A DNA stretch of 47,142 nt from Pirellulales bacterium (GCA_036490175.1 DASXEJ010000021.1:1-47142); one strand, 5' to 3'; shown: positions 35,540 to 44,786, numbered from the stretch's first letter. Numbers and translations are program-made. Notes: generated by a model not told the origin, from the letters alone.

Positions 35540-37195
35540 CTACGGCGCGGGGGCCGCGGCTGCTTCGTCGGCATCTATCAGGCCATCCCGATTCTTATCC
35601 AACCGTGCGAACGCGTCCGCCGTGCCGAGAAATTCTCGCGCGCTAAGATCACCATCCTGGTTTCTATCCATCGCCACGAACCATTCCGGACCCGCGGCAT
35701 GCGCCTCGCGCTTTGACCCACCCAGACCCAATCGCGCCCCGGCAGTGCGGGCGTCGGCAAACTCGGCCGACACGCGAAATAGTTCCAGCGTCAGCCGCTG
35801 CGTGATCTCATCCCCTGCCAGAAAATTATCGCCGTTGCGGTCCGCCACGGCGATCAATTGCGGCGCGGCCAGAATCTCGCGCACAGAGAGCTGATGGTCC
35901 GGAGCATCTGACGTGCTGTCCAAAAGATCGAATAAGTCCTGCCCTCCGTTGATGACTCGCAACACCAGCCGCGTGCTGGCCGCCTGCACCCTGGTGTGCA
36001 GATAGGGCTTGAATTCCTCCGGCGAAACCTTGCCGTCTTTGTCGGCGTCCATCGCCACCAGCGAACCGGCCACGAGCGACGCGCGCTGACACTCGGCCTC
36101 GTCCAGGTAACCGTTCTTGTCGCCATCGTAGTCAGCAAAGGGAAACTCGTCGTCGATGCTGCGGCCCGGATTGCGATTATGCCGCCTTAGTTCGATCTCG
36201 AGTCCACGCCCTTCAATCCGCAGGTCGCCCGTGAGCCGACGATGAATCGTAAAAGCCGAGGCTTTGCCGCTGGCATTCGACCGCCGTGTTCCGGCGGGAC
36301 CAGCCCCGATCGGAATCGATACTTCCAGATCGAAGTGTTGCTGGTAGGCCGCGGCCAATTCGTCGGCCGTCGCGCGGCCGGAATCCGCGTCGGACAATTG
36401 GCGCACGATCGCTGGCTCGGGCAGTAGTTCGGCATCGTCGCCCGCGATCGAGAGTTGGCCGTCGTGGTTGCGGTCGTAATGCTTTAGCAAGGCCGCGGCA
36501 ATCTGCGCGCGAGAGACGTCAGACCCCAGGGCCAGCACGGTCGATGGCGTCTCGCCGATCGAATTCCCTTCAGACACGTCCGATTTCGCCACGGCGCGCG
36601 GATCGTCAATCAGTTCATCGGCGGTAATGGCTTCGTCATCGTTGAAGTCGCGACGCCGGAGCAATTGCTCGGCGGCCTGTAATTCGGCCAGCGATAGCCG
36701 ACGATCGCCGTCGGAATCGAGGATGGCGAAGATGGCCGTCCCGTTCACGCTCGGCTCCTCGCGCACAACCAGCGGCGGCGCGGCCTGCAGAAAATACGCG
36801 ACCATTTCTGCCGAGCCCAACGTGGCGCCGTCAACTGCCAATCGCTTTAATTCCGCCACCGCCTCCCGGCCCGGTCCACAAATCATGCCGGCCAGCTTGC
36901 TGGCTTGCTCGACCGTAATGCGACCATCGCCATCAGCATCGATGTCGGCAAAGGCCCGCTCGATGCGCTCCTGCCACGCTTGCCGGAACGGGGTTTTATC
37001 CACTGCAATGTGCAGCCGCAGCGCGAGCGGCTTCAAGGGCGTGAAGAGTATCAGGTCCTGTACATCGGCAGCCACTTCGTCGCGGGCTGCGACAGAGGCG
37101 TTCACCTTTACCGACGTATCAAGCGGCGCATCGTCTGCCGCCAATACCGCTCCGCAGCCAAACAGATACACAACCGCCAGGCACAACCGCTGCAT
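35540..37195 (-). CDS. Secreted protein with about nine EF-hand motifs
   Basis: A 551-residue exported protein. A signal peptide spans about 1-19 (LAVVYLFGCGAVLAA). EF-hand loops of the D-x-D/N-x-D-G-x-[IVL]-x-x-x-E type recur: DIDADGDGRITVEQ, DSDGDRRLSLAE, DFNDDEAITADE, DRNHDGQLSIAG, DYDGDKNGYLDEAE, DADKDGKVSPEE, DRNGDNFLAGDE, DRNQDGDLSARE and DKNRDGLIDADE. Some lack the final Glu or a middle Asp and may not bind calcium. They are spread along the chain rather than in tandem pairs only. The likely role is calcium-dependent structure or binding outside the cytoplasm. The start codon directly abuts the stop of the DUF1501 gene (TAGATG), so the two are translationally coupled; DUF1549/1553 lies upstream in the same operon. 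Confidence 0.9.
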   Translation of the reverse strand: MQRLCLAVVYLFGCGAVLAADDAPLDTSVKVNASVAARDEVAADVQDLILFTPLKPLALRLHIAVDKTPFRQAWQERIERAFADIDADGDGRITVEQASKLAGMICGPGREAVAELKRLAVDGATLGSAEMVAYFLQAAPPLVVREEPSVNGTAIFAILDSDGDRRLSLAELQAAEQLLRRRDFNDDEAITADELIDDPRAVAKSDVSEGNSIGETPSTVLALGSDVSRAQIAAALLKHYDRNHDGQLSIAGDDAELLPEPAIVRQLSDADSGRATADELAAAYQQHFDLEVSIPIGAGPAGTRRSNASGKASAFTIHRRLTGDLRIEGRGLEIELRRHNRNPGRSIDDEFPFADYDGDKNGYLDEAECQRASLVAGSLVAMDADKDGKVSPEEFKPYLHTRVQAASTRLVLRVINGGQDLFDLLDSTSDAPDHQLSVREILAAPQLIAVADRNGDNFLAGDEITQRLTLELFRVSAEFADARTAGARLGLGGSKREAHAAGPEWFVAMDRNQDGDLSAREFLGTADAFARLDKNRDGLIDADEAAAAPAP

Positions 37196-38539
37196 CTAAA
37201 GAATCTCCGCCAGCGGCTGGGCCTTGCTATCGACAATACCGATCGGCCGGCCCGTGTTCGAGATGTTCTGCTTTGCCGGATCGATGTCCAGAGCCTGGCA
37301 AATCGTGGCCAACAGGTCGGGCACGGCGACCGGGCGGTCTTCGATCGTGGTGCCATCGGCGCTCGTGCGGCCGATGGCCTGGCCGCCGCGGATGCCGCCG
37401 CCTGCAAGCACAGCGCTCCAAGCATTTGGAAAGTGATCTCGCCCGCCGCCAGGATTGATCTTGGGGGTACGGCCGAATTCCCCCATCCACACGACCATGG
37501 TGCTGTCGAGCAAGCCGCCAGCGCGCAGGTCGTCCAAGAGAGCTGACCAGGCCGGATCAAGCACTCCGCTGAGTTTCTTCACGGTCTCGAAATTATCGGC
37601 GTGCGTGTCCCAACCAAGTACCTGGTTGTCGACGCCGCTGAGCGTGACCTCGACAAACGGGACGCCCCGCTCGACCAATCGACGGGCCAGCAGGCAACCC
37701 TGACCGAATTTGCTTTTGCCGTACCGCTCGCGGGTGGCATCGGTCTCTTCGCCGAGTTCGAAAGCCTTGGCAGCGGCGCTGCGCATCAAACGCACCGCCC
37801 GCCCGTAAGCCACGTCATGCGGGGCCGCGGCCGGGCGCTCGCGGATGAAGCGGTTATTCTGCGCCGTTAATAACGACAACCGGCCGTCGACCGAATCCGG
37901 GCTAACTGTGTCCGGCAGCGCGAGGTTTTCTACCTTCAGCGCCACCGGGCTGTTGCCCTCGCCGCCACTAGGGCCGTCGCCAACCACCAATGGCGCGTAG
38001 TTCGGACCTAAAAAACCTGGCCCGTAAGCGGCCGGCGCAAGCGATCTGAAAGGCGCGATGCTGACAAAGTTCGGCAGTTCGGCATCGTCGTGCCCCAACT
38101 CCTTGGCCACCAGCGATCCCAGCGTGGGATAGCGAATCGCACCCACCGGCAGATAGCCCGTGCGCACCAGCGTGGTCGCACGGCCGTGGTCCCCTTCCTT
38201 CGTGGTCATTGAGCGGATGATGGCCATGTCCGAGGCATGCGTCGCCAGGCGCGGCAAGTGTTCCGAGATCTTTACGCCCGACACCGTGGTATCGATGTCT
38301 TTGAAAGAGCCGCCGTTGTCCGTGCCCGGTTTCAGGTCGAAGGTATCCATCTGGCTCGGTCCGCCGTTCATCCACAGCAGGATGCAGCTGCCGCGCCGCT
38401 TGGCAGGATTGCTGGCCGCGGCCAGCGCTTCCAGCCAGCCCGACATTGAGCCGCCCAGCACCCCGGCCGCCGAGAGTTGCATCCAACGGCGACGATCGCT
38501 GCGCGATAGATCCGACAGGCGTTTCAACAATCGGCTCAT
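37196..38539 (-). CDS. DUF1501 protein, Tat-type leader
   Basis: A 447-residue member of DUF1501, a family with an alkaline phosphatase/sulfatase-like fold that is very abundant in planctomycetes. The N-terminus has a twin-arginine-type signal: DRRRWMQLSAAGVLGGSMSG (about 15-34), so it should be exported folded by Tat. Family motifs include CILLWMNGGPSQMDTFDLKP, SEHLPRLATHASDMAIIRSM, GDHGRATTLVRTGYLP, TLSGVDNQVLGWDTHADNFE, VVWMGEFGRTPKINPGGGRDH and AGGGIRGGQAIGRT. The D-T-F-D, G-E-F-G-R-T-P and G-R-D-H segments hold the likely metal ligands. It lies between the DUF1549/1553 gene (54 bases upstream) and the EF-hand gene. The substrate and reaction are unproven. Confidence 0.93.
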   Translation of the reverse strand: MSRLLKRLSDLSRSDRRRWMQLSAAGVLGGSMSGWLEALAAASNPAKRRGSCILLWMNGGPSQMDTFDLKPGTDNGGSFKDIDTTVSGVKISEHLPRLATHASDMAIIRSMTTKEGDHGRATTLVRTGYLPVGAIRYPTLGSLVAKELGHDDAELPNFVSIAPFRSLAPAAYGPGFLGPNYAPLVVGDGPSGGEGNSPVALKVENLALPDTVSPDSVDGRLSLLTAQNNRFIRERPAAAPHDVAYGRAVRLMRSAAAKAFELGEETDATRERYGKSKFGQGCLLARRLVERGVPFVEVTLSGVDNQVLGWDTHADNFETVKKLSGVLDPAWSALLDDLRAGGLLDSTMVVWMGEFGRTPKINPGGGRDHFPNAWSAVLAGGGIRGGQAIGRTSADGTTIEDRPVAVPDLLATICQALDIDPAKQNISNTGRPIGIVDSKAQPLAEIL

Positions 38540-38593
38540 GCTCGCCTCTCCTAGAATCAGCGGCTGAAATCGGCACGCGATTCGCCGCTGGCA

Positions 38594-40309
38594 TTAATGG
38601 TTGGACACGAACTCGGCACTATTCAAAAGCACCCACAGGACATCGGCCAAGCGGCCGTCTTGATCGCCGGCTTTGACGTAGGCCAGGAATTCGGCCGTTT
38701 CGTCATCGTGGGGCATGCGACAAAGTGTCGCTAAAAACAACATGTCCACGCGATCTTTGGCGTCGACGAAGGGGATCTTGCGGATCGCGGTCAATGTCTT
38801 GCTACGGTCGACGCTGGTCGCATCTCCCACCAGCTTGCCGTTCATCAGCGTCAGGGCTTGCACGATCGTGGTTTGATTTTCACTGCGCTGGCGCCCCTCG
38901 GCGGCAAACTTGTTGCGAAAATCAACCCGCACCGAATCGGCCTGAAACGGCTGCGCGTTGCGCGGCGGCGGCGCTTCGTAAAAGCCGGTCGCCTGCACCA
39001 GGCTGTCGAATAGCTGATCGGCCGTCATGCGGCGCACAGGCATGCAGGCGAATTGAGCGGTTAGGTCCGTGTCGGTCGTCGGAACCTTGCTCGACAACTG
39101 ATAGGCGCGCGACAGGGCAATGCCGCGCATCAACTGCTTGAGATCAAACCGCGTGGCAACAAATTGCTCGGCCAACTGCTCCACCAACTGGGCGCGGCGC
39201 GGGTCAGGCGCTTCCACGGAGTCAGCTGGTGCGGAAAGGCTCTTGCCGAAAAACTGCTCCCAGACGCGGTTCACGGCCGCGCGGGCAAAAAACGGATTTT
39301 GCGGGTGCGTCATCCATTGGGCGAGCGCCGTCCGATTGCCAATCTCGGCCCGCCACGTGGGAACGGACCCGTCCAAAAACTTTGGCAGCGCCACCATCTC
39401 GGTACCGGGGATTTTCAATCCGCCCCGATCGAAACTGTCGGACAGCGACACCATCATCATGTTGTCGGCAGTCGGCCCATCCAGGCCGCGAAAGAACGCC
39501 GCCAGCGACCAGAAATCTTCTTGCTTCCATTTGGCGAAGGGATGGTCGTGGCACTGGGCACATTCGACCTGCACGCCCAGGAAAACGCTCGATAGGCTGG
39601 CGGCGATGCTTTCTGGCTTGCGTTCGTTCGCCTGGAAGAAGGCAATCGGACTGGGAATGGTCCCGGCCAATGGTTGCCCGCGGCGCGTGGGCAGGGCGCT
39701 GCTGCTGGATACCAACTCTGCCACCAGTTGGTTGTAAGGCGTGTTGGCGGTGAAACGCAGTCGCAGCCACGACTCCAGCTCGGGTAACGAAACACGCAAC
39801 TCGGGATTCGTCCCCAACAGCAAAGTATCTCGCCAGGTGTTGGCGAAGTGGGATGCGCAGATCGCGCTCGCCAATAGTTGGTCGACAAGCCGCTCGCGCT
39901 TATTGGCCCCTGTATCGGACAGAAACTCTCTGGACTGCGCGACGGAAGGAATCTTGCCGGCCAGGTCCAGGTAGATACGTCGCATGAACTCGGCGTCGTC
40001 CGACGCAATCGTCGGTTCGATGCCCGCCGCCAACCACGCCTCGGCCAGTGCCTGGTCGATTTGCGCCGTCATCTCTCGCGCGCGGGCATGATTGGGCGCG
40101 GCCAAAGCCGTCGCCGCCGGCGGCTGAACAGCAGGCAGTGCTGCCGGTGCCTCGGCCAGACCATGCAGCGGATTTAAGCACCAGCCGTACACGCCGATGC
40201 ATAGAAATGTCAGTGCGAGGAATCGGCCGCGGCCGCGCACCGCCACAAATCTTGAAACATAACGGCCGACCCGGAATCGGGTCTGTGGGCCCTGCCATAA
40301 GAACGCCAT
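38594..40309 (-). CDS. DUF1549/DUF1553 (PSCyt2-PSD1) protein
   Basis: A 571-residue planctomycete-type protein. A hydrophobic anchor or signal lies at about 29-52 (RFLALTFLCIGVYGWCL). DUF1549 follows: FMRRIYLDLAGKIPSVAQSREFL, FANTWRDTLLLG, and a heme-like VECAQCHDHPFAKWKQEDFW with Cys250-x-x-Cys253-His254. The C-terminal DUF1553 part includes MTHPQNPFFARAAVNRVWEQFFG, RAYQLSSKVP, RRMTADQLFDSLVQATGFY and LFLATLCRMP. The lack of an N-terminal cytochrome domain makes it a short form. It is regularly paired with DUF1501 proteins, as here, 54 bases upstream of one. The CxxCH may bind heme or be structural. The function is not established. Confidence 0.92.
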   Translation of the reverse strand: MAFLWQGPQTRFRVGRYVSRFVAVRGRGRFLALTFLCIGVYGWCLNPLHGLAEAPAALPAVQPPAATALAAPNHARAREMTAQIDQALAEAWLAAGIEPTIASDDAEFMRRIYLDLAGKIPSVAQSREFLSDTGANKRERLVDQLLASAICASHFANTWRDTLLLGTNPELRVSLPELESWLRLRFTANTPYNQLVAELVSSSSALPTRRGQPLAGTIPSPIAFFQANERKPESIAASLSSVFLGVQVECAQCHDHPFAKWKQEDFWSLAAFFRGLDGPTADNMMMVSLSDSFDRGGLKIPGTEMVALPKFLDGSVPTWRAEIGNRTALAQWMTHPQNPFFARAAVNRVWEQFFGKSLSAPADSVEAPDPRRAQLVEQLAEQFVATRFDLKQLMRGIALSRAYQLSSKVPTTDTDLTAQFACMPVRRMTADQLFDSLVQATGFYEAPPPRNAQPFQADSVRVDFRNKFAAEGRQRSENQTTIVQALTLMNGKLVGDATSVDRSKTLTAIRKIPFVDAKDRVDMLFLATLCRMPHDDETAEFLAYVKAGDQDGRLADVLWVLLNSAEFVSNH

Positions 40310-40417
40310 CGCCAGTTCCTCAGCCTGCCGTCTGGATGAAGCGACGCTGAGGCTGATTCTACCCCTGTCGGCCGCACGCGCAAAGCGAATTCTGCGGTGC
40401 GGCCGAAAGCCCCCGGC

Positions 40418-40957
40418 CTAATAGTCGTCCACCGGCGCGATCGAGTACGGCTGCTCGGCGATCCGGCCCAGTTCGTCCAACGTGCGACGCTGCCCCACAG
40501 AGGGCCAGCCCGAGATGCCGGCCAGTTCCGGCATGACGTCCAGCAGTTGGTCGATCAGGCGCTCGGCCAGGGTGTGCATGCACGGATCCTGCGAACTCTC
40601 CAGGATCGTAGCGGCCGTTTTCATGACTTTTACCAGCGCCGCACGTGCCAGCACCGGCTGCGAAAGTTGCAGCATGGGCTCGTTCAGCAATTCGGCCACG
40701 GGCACGTCCAGCAGCTTTTGCCAGCGATACAGCTCGCTGAGCAACAGGTCGTAATTCTCGTTCTCTTGCCGGCGGACCTCGTCGGTCGACAGCAGCAGCC
40801 CTTGCCGCGCCGCCCTCAGCGATACTCCCTGTTGCGCCCGCACCTCGGCGATGCGGTGCAACGGACCACTGGTCAACAAGAGATCTCTCGCCCCGGAAAC
40901 TCGGCCATTGCTCGGCCGCCGGCAACTACAGTCGTGATCTTGATTCGGCATGACCAT
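40418..40957 (-). CDS. Helix-turn-helix-like protein
   Basis: A 179-residue cytoplasmic protein. Residues about 33-90 read like an altered XRE-type helix-turn-helix: LHRIAEVRAQQGVSLRAAAR-like helices, VRRQENENYDLLLSELYRWQ, and LLDVPVAELL, which copies the end of a Cro/CI domain. The rest is helical without a known domain. The ATG at 40957 has GAGGAAG eight to fourteen bases upstream, supporting this start. It is 108 bases upstream of the DUF1549/1553 gene on the same strand, so it could regulate the DUF1549-DUF1501-EF-hand genes or simply be co-transcribed. DNA binding is an inference. Confidence 0.7.
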   Translation of the reverse strand: MVMPNQDHDCSCRRPSNGRVSGARDLLLTSGPLHRIAEVRAQQGVSLRAARQGLLLSTDEVRRQENENYDLLLSELYRWQKLLDVPVAELLNEPMLQLSQPVLARAALVKVMKTAATILESSQDPCMHTLAERLIDQLLDVMPELAGISGWPSVGQRRTLDELGRIAEQPYSIAPVDDY

Positions 40958-41075
40958 GTTACAACTTCCTCAATTGAAAGAATCCCACCCTGATTGAAAC
41001 TGCCGCCGAAATTCTGCGGCCCCGGTAACTCCAACTATTCCTTCACTCACGGCCCTCGCCGCGAGTGGTCACCTG

Positions 41076-41360
41076 TCAAACGCTGTCGCCGCGTGCAAAC
41101 AGACTGCGTGCGGCGGCAATGACGACCAGCGTCACGTAGGTCGTCAGGGCCGCGGGCCCTTGGCCGTTGGGCCCGTTTTCGGTCGTGCCTGGCCCGTCCG
41201 GTCTTGTTGCGGTTTGCGATACCGTTTCTGTCTCCGTGATCGGTGGCGTTGGTACGGTCAGCCGATTGCACGGCCCCAGCGTCCGGCCACAGCGAATGCA
41301 GCGGACTTGGGCGCGAGCGGTCGATACCACCAACCCACACGGACATTGCAAAACGCACAT
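41076..41360 (-). CDS. Zinc-ribbon hypothetical protein
   Basis: A 94-residue protein. The N-terminus carries a zinc ribbon: CVLQCPCGLVV, then CIRCGRTL about 16 residues later, giving the C-x-C ... C-x-x-C ligand set plus flanking cysteines. A Pro/Thr/Gly-rich linker follows (about 37-68), then a hydrophobic stretch ALTTYVTLVVIAAARSLF (about 71-88) that may be a membrane helix. The start at 41360 is firmly supported by GGAGGTG six to twelve bases upstream, which rules out the longer frame starting at 41414. It is the first of a run of same-strand genes (HTH, DUF1549/1553, DUF1501, EF-hand). The function is unknown. Confidence 0.75.
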   Translation of the reverse strand: MCVLQCPCGLVVSTARAQVRCIRCGRTLGPCNRLTVPTPPITETETVSQTATRPDGPGTTENGPNGQGPAALTTYVTLVVIAAARSLFARGDSV

Positions 41361-41850
41361 TTCGGCACCTCCGTAAGCCAGCGCTCGATCGGCCTCGGCC
41401 GGGTGATTTGCCAACAGGCCTTTCCCCGCCGGGGCTCACTGGATAACGCGACGTTTGCGCACCGAGTCCGCAAAGATTTTCAAGAATGTCCGCCAGCGGC
41501 TGAGCCGACCGCCCTGCGGATCAGCCTTTCCCGGCCTTTTTTCATTGGGTGAAACGGCATTCAGGAAGCACGCCTGAATGGCGCGGCGATGCGCTTAGGG
41601 CGATTTGCCCAGCCCCCAAACTCCTCTCAGGCCGCACCGGGGAAATGTGCCAGCGTCATTGCCCGTCATACTTCCGGGCCCCATTCGACGAACCTGTCGT
41701 GACAGTCAGAATGGAACCGGCGGACGCTGGGCGACCGCCCTCAGGCGAGACGGGAATTAGCCTCACATCGATCCCGGATGAAGTACAATCGGGGCTTGCT
41801 GTCGCGATGACTGGCAGCAATTGTCACGCGCGCTCTACAGGGCCGCCCGC
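41361..41850. other. Divergent intergenic region before the ECF gene
   Basis: About 490 bases without a convincing gene. A hairpin GGCTGAGCCG/CGGATCAGCC lies at 41498-41526, followed by short T-runs. TACAAT near 41786 could be the -10 box of the sigma-factor gene, but I see no matching -35. The promoter of the zinc-ribbon gene must lie at the left end. Confidence 0.45.
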
Positions 41851-42429
41851 ATGCCCGCCACTCCGTCTGAACAAGCAACTCGGATTGTCAACGAACTCGC
41901 CGCGGGAGATCACCGCGCCGCCGAGGAGCTGATGCCGCTGGTTTACGACGAGTTTCGCGAATTGGCGGGCGCGTATTTGCGCCAAGAGACAAAGGCCCAC
42001 ACGCTGCAGCCGACGGCACTGGTACACGAGGCATATTTGCGGCTGATCGACCAGACGCGGGTCAACTGGCAAGGGCGCACGCATTTCTTCGCCGTCGGCG
42101 CGCAGGCCATGCGTCGCATACTGGTCGACCATGCCCGTGCCAGGCACCGCGACAAACGAGGCGGCGGCTGGCATCGTATCGCGCTAGACGAGCATCTGAT
42201 GGTCTCACCCGACCACGATGCCGATATACTGGCCGTCGACGAGGCGATCGATAAGCTGAACGCCATCGACGGCCGGCAGGCGCGGATCGTTGAGCTGCGT
42301 TTCTTCGGAGGTTTGACGGTCGAAGAGGTGGCCCAGGTTCTCGGCGTCTCGAAGCGCACCGTCGAAAACGAGTGGAAAATCATCCGCGCCTGGATGAGAC
42401 GAGAACTCGCCGGGGAATCCGTGCCGTGA
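41851..42429 (+). CDS. ECF-type RNA polymerase sigma factor
   Basis: A 192-residue extracytoplasmic-function sigma factor of the planctomycete/acidobacterial type. Region 2 reads ELMPLVYDEFRELAGAYLRQ and LQPTALVHEAYLRLIDQTRV...WQGRTHFFAVGAQAMRRILVDHARAR, a hallmark of this group. Region 4 is DGRQARIVELRFFGGLTVEEVAQVLGVSKRTVENEWKIIRAWMRREL with a clear helix-turn-helix. There is no anti-sigma gene; instead the Ser/Thr kinase gene overlaps its stop by four bases (GTGA). ECF factors of this type are thought to be switched by kinase phosphorylation. I start at the ATG at 41851; a TTG at 41821 would add ten residues. Confidence 0.93.
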   Translation: MPATPSEQATRIVNELAAGDHRAAEELMPLVYDEFRELAGAYLRQETKAHTLQPTALVHEAYLRLIDQTRVNWQGRTHFFAVGAQAMRRILVDHARARHRDKRGGGWHRIALDEHLMVSPDHDADILAVDEAIDKLNAIDGRQARIVELRFFGGLTVEEVAQVLGVSKRTVENEWKIIRAWMRRELAGESVP

Positions 42430-44786
42430 CGAGCGACCATTACGATCGCGCCAAGAAGCTCTTCCTCTTGGTTTGCAGCCTGGACGAATCGGCGCGGGCC
42501 GAGACCCTGGGGCGTGAATGCGGCGGCAATGCAGCGCTCCGTTCCGAGGTCGAATCTTTGCTCGCGCACCATGCCACGCAGACGATTCTTCAGGAGCCCC
42601 ACGAGCGATACGCCATCAGACCGCGTGATCCTTGGCATGTGCCGGCGACTGCCCGGCGTGCCTTCGGCGTGGTCTGGCACGACATTGTCGAACGGAAGGT
42701 TACCTATCTGGCCGGACTGTTGGCCTTGCTGTTGCTGCTGGCCGGGGGCGTTTGGTCACATTACGGGGTCGAGAATTCTCTGCGCGACGTGCTACGCGAC
42801 GAGTTACAGACCGTGCTCGACGCCGACCTGACCGCGCTGGAGCTTTGGCTGCGCGAGCAGCAAGCCGAGGCCAAACGCTGGGCCCGCCAGGAAGATGTAT
42901 ACGAGCCGATTGCCGAGTTGGTACGCCTGGCGCGCGATTCCGCAACCGCCGACGATGCCACTACCGCCTTGCGCGAGGCAACGGCCCAGGCAACGCTGCG
43001 CGAATCGCTGGCGGCGTATATCGAAGACGCCGAGGGTCGCACGGCGTACGCCGTCGTCGATCGCTCGGGGCTCGTGCTCGGTGCACGGGCCAACAACGCT
43101 ATCGGCATTCACTTGAACGCCGAGGGGATGGCCGACAATGCCTACGCCTTTGCTGGCCAGACACGCGTCGCCCGCCCCCATCCCCAAGGGTCGTTCGCAC
43201 TCGATCGCCCTGTGCGACTCGATGAGCCGATGATTTGGGTAAGCACGCCGGTGCGAAACGAAGCGGGCACGATCGTTGCCTCGCTCAATCTGGGAGTAAG
43301 CGCCGACGAACAATTCACTCGGATCCTGTCCGTGGGGCGGATCGGCAAGTCCGGCGAGACATACGCCTTCGACGAGCGGGGATGGTTTCTCTCGGATAGC
43401 CGCTTCAACGATCAGCTGAAATCGGCGGGGCTGATCCCCAACGAGCAACAGGCAAGGGCCATCTTCAACATGCAGGTGCGCGACCCTGGAGCGGACCTGA
43501 CCAAGGGCGCCAAGCTGTCGTCGCCCCAAGAGACGCTACCGCTCACCCGCGCGGCCCACCTGGCAATCGCACAGCAAGACGGATTCGATGTACACGGCTA
43601 TCGCGACTACCGCGGCGTAAAAGTCATCGGCGCCTGGAAGTGGCTGCCCGAATATGGCTTCGGTGTCGTAACCGAGGTGGATTACGCCGAGGCTTACGCA
43701 CCGTTGCGTTATCCGATCATCGCCTCGTGGTTGCCGCTGGTGGTGCTACTGATGGCCACCGGGGGGCTGGTCTACTCGGGTTATCACATTGCCCAATTGC
43801 AACGACAGATCGGCGTAGCACGCCAATTGGGCCAATACACTTTGGAAGAGAAGATCGGCGAAGGGGGCATCGGCGTCGTGTATCGCGCACGGCACGCCAT
43901 GCTCAGGCGTCCAACGGCCGTCAAGCTGCTCAAGCCCGAGCAGATGACCACCATCGCCATCGCGCGCTTCGAACGCGAGGTGCAGTTGGCCAGCCAATTG
44001 ACGCACCCCAATACCATCGAGATCTACGACTTTGGCCGCACGGCCGACGGCGTGTTTTACTACGCGATGGAGTTTTTGCCTGGCGCGTCGCTGGCCCAGT
44101 TGATTCAGATCGAAGGGGCCATTCCCCCCGCGCGGGCCGTGGCGATCCTGAAACAGATTTGCGGATCTCTGGCCGAGGCTCACGCCATCGGCCTGGTACA
44201 CCGAGACATCAAGCCCCATAACGTCATGCTCTGCGAGCGCGGTGGCCAGCCAGATTTCGTGAAGGTGCTCGACTTCGGACTGGTCAAAAGCATCGCCAGC
44301 GGAGGTGACGATCCGACGTTGACCGCGTCGACGGCGCTTACGGGCACGCCTTTGTACATGGCGCCAGAACGTCTTAAGGACCCCACGGTAAATGACCCGC
44401 GCTCGGATCTCTATTCGTTGGGGGCGGTCGGCTACAACCTGCTGACAGGCCGCAGTATTTTCCACTGTGCCAGCGATTTGGACGTGCTCTTTCACGTCAT
44501 GAACATCGTGCCGCCGCCGCCACAGACCTTTAATCCGGCGATTCCCCCGGCACTCAACCAATTGATCGTCGCCTGCTTGGCCAAAGACCCAAAGGATCGC
44601 CCGCAAACGGCGCTCGATATTCTGCACGCGCTGGACGAGATTCCAGGGCTCGGCACGTGGACCGAGGCCGATGCGCGCACCTGGTGGAAAGAGAAAGGCG
44701 CGGCCGTGCTCCAATTGCGCCGCAAATCGGTGGCCGACACCGTGGACTTCGAATCCCATGCCACGGCGATCAAGGACAAAGCATGA
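42426..44786 (+). CDS. Cache-domain membrane Ser/Thr protein kinase
   Basis: A 786-residue sensor kinase. A short N-terminal module (DHYDRAKKLFLLVCSLDESARAETL... LRSEVESLLAHH) resembles the leader common to planctomycete kinases next to ECF factors. Helix one spans about 93-110, an extracytoplasmic double-Cache-like sensor about 115-430 (AYAVVDRSGLVLGARAN, IGKSGETYAFDERGWFLSDS), helix two about 430-455, and a cytoplasmic kinase about 471-745. Kinase residues are intact: GEGGIGVVYRA loop, Lys500 in AVKLLK, HRDIKPHNV, DFG and APE. An RD-type kinase should be active. The start is the GTG at 42426 inside GTGA, overlapping the sigma-factor stop. Placing the kinase after the sensor rather than before it is unusual. 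It probably phosphorylates the sigma factor on ligand binding. Confidence 0.93.
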   Translation: MTSDHYDRAKKLFLLVCSLDESARAETLGRECGGNAALRSEVESLLAHHATQTILQEPHERYAIRPRDPWHVPATARRAFGVVWHDIVERKVTYLAGLLALLLLLAGGVWSHYGVENSLRDVLRDELQTVLDADLTALELWLREQQAEAKRWARQEDVYEPIAELVRLARDSATADDATTALREATAQATLRESLAAYIEDAEGRTAYAVVDRSGLVLGARANNAIGIHLNAEGMADNAYAFAGQTRVARPHPQGSFALDRPVRLDEPMIWVSTPVRNEAGTIVASLNLGVSADEQFTRILSVGRIGKSGETYAFDERGWFLSDSRFNDQLKSAGLIPNEQQARAIFNMQVRDPGADLTKGAKLSSPQETLPLTRAAHLAIAQQDGFDVHGYRDYRGVKVIGAWKWLPEYGFGVVTEVDYAEAYAPLRYPIIASWLPLVVLLMATGGLVYSGYHIAQLQRQIGVARQLGQYTLEEKIGEGGIGVVYRARHAMLRRPTAVKLLKPEQMTTIAIARFEREVQLASQLTHPNTIEIYDFGRTADGVFYYAMEFLPGASLAQLIQIEGAIPPARAVAILKQICGSLAEAHAIGLVHRDIKPHNVMLCERGGQPDFVKVLDFGLVKSIASGGDDPTLTASTALTGTPLYMAPERLKDPTVNDPRSDLYSLGAVGYNLLTGRSIFHCASDLDVLFHVMNIVPPPPQTFNPAIPPALNQLIVACLAKDPKDRPQTALDILHALDEIPGLGTWTEADARTWWKEKGAAVLQLRRKSVADTVDFESHATAIKDKA

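Noticed and set aside
41498-41526. Hairpin GGCTGAGCCG/CGGATCAGCC as a terminator
   Set aside because: No gene ends nearby on the strand that would use it, and the T-run is broken by CCCGGCC.
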